Shown one piece after another: positions 58,827 through 64,000 of a DNA stretch of 64,000 nt (positions are counted from its first letter, which is position 1; the number at the start of each line of letters is the position of its first letter). The position numbers and the translations under genes are program-made. The DNA is from Lathyrus oleraceus (taxonomy: Eukaryota; Streptophyta; Magnoliopsida; Fabales; Fabaceae), in NCBI RefSeq assembly GCF_024323335.1, contig NC_066583.1:16910665-16974664 (forward strand). Direction: 5' to 3'. Below the pieces are notes generated by a model. It saw only the letters and a program-made list of their open reading frames with translations. It did no database searches and was not told where the DNA came from.

Positions 58827-58919
58827 TGAAAAAAAAAAAAAAGAAGAAAAATCAAAAACCAGGAAATTTTTTCAAGATTTCTTCAAAAGAAAAAGAAAAT
58901 TATACCCTCAAGTCCCTAG
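58795..58919 (+). other. A-rich deletion junction in D
   Basis: CTGGGGCATTGC is followed by long A runs (58796-58845), more A-rich DNA, then TACCCTCAAGTCCCTAG and the integrase remnant. Both edges coincide with those in B. Confidence 0.85.
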
Positions 58920-59258
58920 TTGACTGATGCTGAATGGATTCAGAGTCACTATGACCAGTTGAATTTGATTGAAGAAAAGCGATTAACTGCCATGTGCCAT
59001 GGTCAGTTATACCAGCAGAGAATGAAGAAAGCATTCGATAAGAAGGTCAAGCCTCGTGTGTTCCGAGAAGGTGACCTCGTGCTCAAGAAAGTTTTGTCTT
59101 TCGCGCCCGATTCCAGGGGCAAGTGGACTCCAAACTACGAGGGTCCATATGTTGTTAAGAGAGCCTTTTCAGGCGGTGCTTTGATGCTTACAACAATGGA
59201 TGGGGAGGATTTCACTCGTCCTGTGAATTCAGATGCAGTCAAGAGATACTTTGCCTAG
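58920..59258 (+). pseudogene. Integrase C-terminal fragment (element D)
   Basis: An open frame of 112 codons matches the last part of A's integrase (DAEWI, CHGQLYQQRMKKAFDKKV, GDLVLKKV, GKWTPNYEGPYVV, TMDGEDF) and ends YFA-stop. It lacks the zinc-binding and D-D-E regions, so it cannot integrate. It is less decayed than the B counterpart. Confidence 0.88.
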
Positions 59259-59317
59259 AAAAAAAGTATATGCAAATGAAAAAGTATATGCAAATGAAAA
59301 AAACAGAATAGCTCGCT

Positions 59318-59468
59318 AAGTTGAAAACCCGAAAGGGCGGCTTAGGCAAAAATGAGCGTCTCGGTGGAGAACCCGCAAGGGTAATCCAGGCAAAAATTAG
59401 AGACTTGGAAAAAAAAAGAGAATATTTGCATCCCGCTAGATTGAGTACCTCACCCTGGGGCAATCTAG
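59318..59468 (+). ncRNA. Tandem structured-RNA modules downstream of the integrase stop (D)
   Basis: CCC-GAAA-GGG (59328-59337) with outer arms AAGTT/GGCTT; ACCC-GCAA-GGGT (59371-59382) with arms TGGA/TCCA; and an 8-bp stem CTAGATTG/CAATCTAG (59436-59443, 59461-59468). Each is followed by AGGCAAAAAT-like sequence. Confidence 0.6.
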
Positions 59469-62360
59469 GCAAAAATTAGGGATTTGGCAAGTAACTGCAT
59501 CCTGACAAGGCTTTCTGGTTCATCAGTCGTCATTTCGTCAGAAGATTCTCGATTCGTCGTCAACTGAAGCTTCGGATACATCGAGATTCAAATTGGTAGA
59601 GAAAGGATCATTATGTTCAATGTAGCCCTCTTCCAATATATATCACTGATTTCAAATTTGTACAAATCTATGGAGTCTTGCCATTTGCAGGCTACCATTC
59701 CATCAAATCAATTTGAGCTTTTTATCCAATTATTTGCACTCTTATTTGTTTCAATCCAACAAATGTTTTGCATGTTTTAAATTGATAAAATGTCATTGTT
59801 TTAAACAAAACAAATCTTTTCAAAATCATTTTTCAAACAAAGTGAACATTCACAAGATTGAAGGGATACTCAAGAATATCTCAGTGCTCTCCCGAGGGTG
59901 GCATGATTCCCAACAGGAAAGACATTCGTTCATATTCCTGGTTTGGTGATATCTCCTTTCTTCAGATCTTTGTTGGGGTGGTTCCTCAAACAAAGTTGTT
60001 GTTGGGGTTGTTCCCCAGTATAGTCGCAAGCAGAGTGTTGTTGAAGACTTCGTTTTCTCCAGCAGCAGTTTTCCCAGCATGGGTGTTTTATTGTGAAGTT
60101 TCGGCGGTTGATGGTTTGTCATCTTGGGGCCCCGTCACTTTCACCAGTGGGTCGTCTGCCCCATACTTTATTTGTCTCCTCAGCACAGTCACGAGTAGAG
60201 CTGTTATTGATATCCCCATCGGATTTGCGAGTAGAGTTGTTATCACTCTTCCCAGTGCAGTTGCCAGCGGAATTGTCTGTTTCCTCAGCATGATCGCTTT
60301 CTTTCTGAAGGTTTGGTAAGTCAGTGGTTTGATACCCGGTACTTTACCTTTTTCCCCGGCGAAGTCGTCTGCGGAATTGCTGCTATCTCTCCATCAGAGT
60401 TTTTTCTCTTCAGCAGAGCAGGATTTATTTTCCTACTCATTGGTTGATTTGGGTTGACATCCCCGTATTTGCACCATCTTTTCCTCAGCGTAGTCTGCAG
60501 AACGTTTGTGGCAGTTTCGCCTGCTGAATACTCCTTCAATCCCCAGTATGGTCGGATGATAGCTCTAGCTCCAGTGAACGGATTGATTTCCTGACTGTTT
60601 GTGATCCCCAGTAGAGTGGCTTATACTGCAGAATCTACTTGTTGTGATCAGTTTGCTATGCGTATTCTCCCCTAGTGGATTGGTTCGTTGCAGAATCTAC
60701 TTGTTTGATCTGTCCTCCCTCAGTAGTTTGTTCCCTAAGAGAGTAGCCGACAGTTTTCCCAGTAGAGTTGCTTATGCAGTTAGATTCTATTTGGATGATA
60801 TCATTCTCCCTCAGTGGGTTATTCCCCAGTGGAATTATGTGGAGTTGTTTCTACAGCAGTTTGTGCTTGTACAATGCGTCTTTTGTTTCTCAGTTGACAC
60901 TGAGATTCCCGGCAGATACTTTGGGACTTCTCTTGTTCCCCTACAGATTCGTCTTGGTGGCTGCTTTGCCCGTTGTGACTTTCTGTACCCTGATTGGGTC
61001 GTTTCCTGATATCTCTGATCCTCTGCTTCTCCAGCAGTACCCGCAGATCTTTGCTTTACAGCATATGGATCTCCGCAGATTGGCTCTCCAGCTGGTTGTT
61101 CCCCTGGAAGTATAATACCGGGCGTTTGATTCCCGAACCTGTTTGTGTTAGAACTGTCTGTTTTGTCAGCATTCATCAAACATAAATTACGCATATTCAT
61201 GCATATTCATAAACATTCAGATATTCATGTTGCATTTCTCGCCATGTATCCTTTGTTTGTCGTGTCTCCTGCTATGGTGATACAGATCTTCTCTACAGAT
61301 CTCCCCAAGCAGATGTCGGGTGTTATAAATCTCTCCATATAGAGTCAACCCCATAAGCAGAAAATGTCAGTCTTTTCTTCTGCAGTTCCCCACTGAGATA
61401 TATCCTCGTGGATGACGGTTTCTTCCGTTTCCTCCCAACACATATATTGGGATGGATTTTCCTATTTGAGTTATATCCTCATTAGGACGTGTCTTGATTC
61501 AGTCTGTCTTTTCGGATTATTCCCGAATTGGCTATTTGTCAAATATCTTGCGCTTCCCAGTGGGTTGTTCCCCAGCGGAATTTTTCGGGCCTCTACCCTC
61601 ATACCGGTAGTTATAAGTCCTACTTTTCCTGGCTTTCTTGACAGAATTTGTGGTTATACACCTTTTATTCTCCAGCCAGAGTTTTGGTTTTCTACCTCAT
61701 ACCGGTAGTTGGAAATCCTATTTTCCTGCTCTTCAGCAGTTTGTGGTTTGTTATAAACCCTATTTTGGTTTCCCGTGCGGATTTGTGATTTGTTCTATCC
61801 CCACGTGGAGTTGTTGGTCTTCTACCCCGTATTCGGTAGATGTAAACCCTAATTTTGTGGTTATCTCCATCTTTTGGCCCTCTGCCTACAAACCAGCAGT
61901 CGTAAGTCCTATCGTTGCGGTTTTTTTCTACCTACAAACCGGTAGTCATAAACCCCGTTCTCTCCCTTGCAGATTTAACTTTGTTGTTCATCCCAACCGA
62001 TGACAATCCCCCTTGTGGTTATCTTCATCTAGTTCTTGATGATGGTTTTCCGTTGCTTGGATAAGTTGCTCAGATCATCACTTATATCCCCAGCAAGTCT
62101 TTTGTGGATAATTGCCGTATGCTAGCAATTTTATCCCCAGCGGGTCCTTTCACTTTGTGTCAGTGATTGTGTTCCCCGGATCATTGATTTTCACCAGTGA
62201 ATCCTCAGCAGATTGTCTTTCATTTACCCTTTTGTTGGTAATGTCTGTTGCTCCTTTTGATTGGTCATCATTATATACCTATTCTGGTATCCCGAGGCCT
62301 TTCTTTTCGGATTTTATCCTATAAACAACCTACAACCCGGTTGTGGATAATCTTCCATGC
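59469..62360 (+). other. 3' UTR of element D
   Basis: No gene is seen. 59590-59900 matches B 30850-31260. From about 59990 to 62200 the phrase CCCCAGYAGAGT and variants recur (for example 60013, 60608, 60757). Hairpins with eight-base loops and CTACC/GGTAG-type arms lie at 61593, 61692, 61822 and 61928, with variants at 62224, 62275 and 62326. Confidence 0.6.
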
Positions 62361-63860
62361 GAGTATATTATTCACGGTCTGCCGGTAATGAATAATATAT
62401 CTCATGCACTCTTCAATCGAAGCCTTTTGTGTTTTCTTTGTTGAGTAAGATTCGTCATTTTCCCTTTGCGGAGTCGAATATTTCTTTGTTGTCGGATAAT
62501 TGCCGGATGCTTGCAATTTATCCCTTTGAGTTGTCTTTCGTTTACCCGGATGCTTGGTATCGATTGTCTCTCTTTTTGGTTAGTCACCTATTATATACTT
62601 CGGTATCTCTGGTGTCTTTTCCTTTCGAGTATATTATTCACGGTCTGCCGGTAATGAATAATATATCTCATGCGCTCTGTAGTTGGAATCCTTTGTTGAT
62701 TTTCCCCAGCTGAGCAAGATTCGTATTCTTTGTAGAATCGAATATCCATCCTTTAAACAAGTTTGCTTTCGCTTTCTTCAGGATGATGAGTGTTTTGGAA
62801 GTGAAAACCAATTCACGTCTTCGGATCTTATCCTATAAACAACCCAGTAACCGGTTCAGGATAATTTTCCTTGCGAGTATATTATTCACGGTCTGCCGGT
62901 AATGAATAATATGTCTCATGCGCTCTTTGGTCGGAATCCTTTGTTGATTTTCCCCAGCTGAGCAAGATTCGTATTCTTTGTAGAATCGAATATCCATCCT
63001 ATAAACAAGTTTGCTTTCGCTCTCTTCAGGATGAGGAGTGTTTTGGAAGTGAAATCCAATTCACGTTTTCGGTAGATCACCTATTATATACCCAGTAACC
63101 GGTATCTCTGGTGTTTCTTACCATGCGAGTATATTATTCACGGTCTGCCGGTAATGAATAATATGTCTCATGCGCTCTTTAGTTGGAATCCTTTGTTGAT
63201 TTTCCCAGCTGAGCAAGATTCGTATTCTTTGAAGAATCGAATATCCATCCTTTAACCAGTTTGTGTTTTGGATGATGAGTGTTTTGGAATTGAAATCCAA
63301 TTCACGTTTCGGTAGATCACCTATTATATACCCAGTAACCGGTATCTCTGGTGTCTCTTCCTTTTCGAGTATATTATTCACGGTCTGCCGGTAATGAATG
63401 ATATGTCTCATGCACTCTTTGGGTATGTGTCCCCAGTTGAGTAAGATTCGTTTTCCCGTTGTGGATTCGAATGTCCATCCTATAAACAAGTTTGCTTTCG
63501 CTCTCTTCAGGATGATGAGTGTTTTGGAAGTGAAATCCAATTCACGATTTCGGATCTTATCCTATAAGCAACCCAGTAACCGGTTCAGGATAACTTTCCT
63601 TTCGAGTATATTATTCACGGTCTGCCGGTAATGAATAATATGTCTCATGCGCTCTTTGGTCGGAATCCTTTGTTGATCTTCCCCAGTCGAGTAAGGTTCG
63701 TATTCCTTATGGAATCGAACATCCATCCTATAAACAAGTCTACTGTTCTAGCTCTCTTCAGGATGATGAGTGTTTTGGAAGTGAAAACCAATTCACGTTT
63801 TGGTCGGGCACCTATTACATACCTACAACCCGGTATCCTTGGTGTTCCTTCCTGAGTTTG
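62361..63860 (+). repeat. Six-copy tandem repeat of 237-266 bp in the D 3' UTR
   Basis: GAGTATATTATTCACGG starts at 62361, 62627, 62875, 63127, 63367 and 63604. Each unit contains a hairpin with arms ATATTATTCA/TGAATAATAT (last arm partly changed in one copy), the phrase 'cctttgttgattttccccagctgag' in most units, and 'gatgagtgttttggaagtga' in the later ones. B has a single related unit (28312-28400). Confidence 0.9.
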
Positions 63861-64000
63861 TTACCCTTATACCGGTAACATCTCATTCTTTGATGCTTCC
63901 TCAGTGAGTTTTTTCTTGTTGCTTCTCCCCAGGAGTCAGCTTGTGTCTCTCCAATGGATTTATTTTCCTTTGGAATTTTCTTTTCCCCAGTGTGAGTCCT
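63861..64000 (+). other. 3' UTR of element D at the window edge
   Basis: Begins with a hairpin GTTACC/GGTAAC with an eight-base loop (63860-63879), then non-coding sequence with 'ctccccaggag' motifs. Confidence 0.5.

Larger units (their letters stand above)
51145..64000 (+). mobile_element. Element D: internally deleted Ogre (plus strand), runs off the window
   Basis: 5' LTR, PBS, leader, the C-terminal end of gag-pro, an intron-like piece, the RT linker, an A-rich junction, the integrase C-terminus, hairpin modules and a long 3' UTR with tandem repeats. ORF1, gag, the protease core, RT, RNase H and the integrase core are absent, so it is non-autonomous. The 3' LTR and target duplication lie beyond 64000. 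A candidate duplication at the left is GCCTC (51140-51144). Confidence 0.88.

Noticed and set aside
58795..58850. Long A runs as the poly(A) tail of a retrocopied transcript
   Set aside because: Integrase sequence of the same element follows on the far side, and B has the same junction in the same order, so it is an internal deletion junction, not a tail.

Overview
The window is plant nuclear DNA made almost entirely of nested LTR retrotransposons. I recognise no host gene. The giant Ty3/gypsy elements are of the Ogre (Tat lineage) type: LTRs of 4.8-7.3 kb, a tRNA-Arg-type primer binding site, an extra ORF1 before gag, an intron between protease and reverse transcriptase, and a second RNase H. 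Together with Athila/Cyclops-type elements this points to a large-genome legume of tribe Fabeae (pea, vetch, faba or grass pea). The species is inference.

Layout, with my own labels. Element C (plus strand, Athila/Cyclops-like, starts left of the window) supplies bases 1-1047 and 44294-48003: a polypurine box, a promoter-like stretch, a decayed env-like ORF and a 3' LTR (46422-48003). Element A (minus strand, full-length Ogre) sits inside that ORF with a 5-bp CATTC duplication. Its 3' LTR is 1048-5802, followed rightward by PPT, 3' UTR, integrase, RT/RNase H, a 250-bp intron, gag-protease, ORF1, leader, PBS and 5' LTR. Element B (minus strand, non-autonomous Ogre with 7.3-kb LTRs) lies inside A's 5' LTR (20036-41802). 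A fragment of a fourth element, F (Athila-type 3' end and LTR, 48004-49834), flanks C. The piece 50375-51144 is a minus-strand Ogre-like LTR end (E). It is cut by element D (plus strand, 51145 to beyond the window), a deleted Ogre with a 5.55-kb 5' LTR, PBS, gag-pro and integrase remnants and a long repetitive 3' UTR.

Relative ages follow from nesting and from LTR differences judged by eye: F and C oldest, A intermediate (roughly 1% between LTRs), B youngest (about a dozen single-base differences over 7.3 kb). A keeps nearly all coding capacity but has one stop in pol and two in ORF1. B and D cannot encode RT or integrase and would depend on an A-like helper. They share the same internal deletion, filled by an A-rich tract.

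The most unusual signal is in the Ogre 3' UTRs. They are packed with short stem-loops whose loops are constant while the stems change in a compensatory way. In A there are about 24 hairpins with a six-base loop. In D and B there is a second family with eight-base loops. Directly after the integrase stop codon all three elements carry tandem hairpin modules, most with GNRA-like tetraloops, whose stems also covary. A 14-nt match between D's 3' UTR and the reverse complement of its PBS region suggests possible 5'-3' pairing of the RNA.
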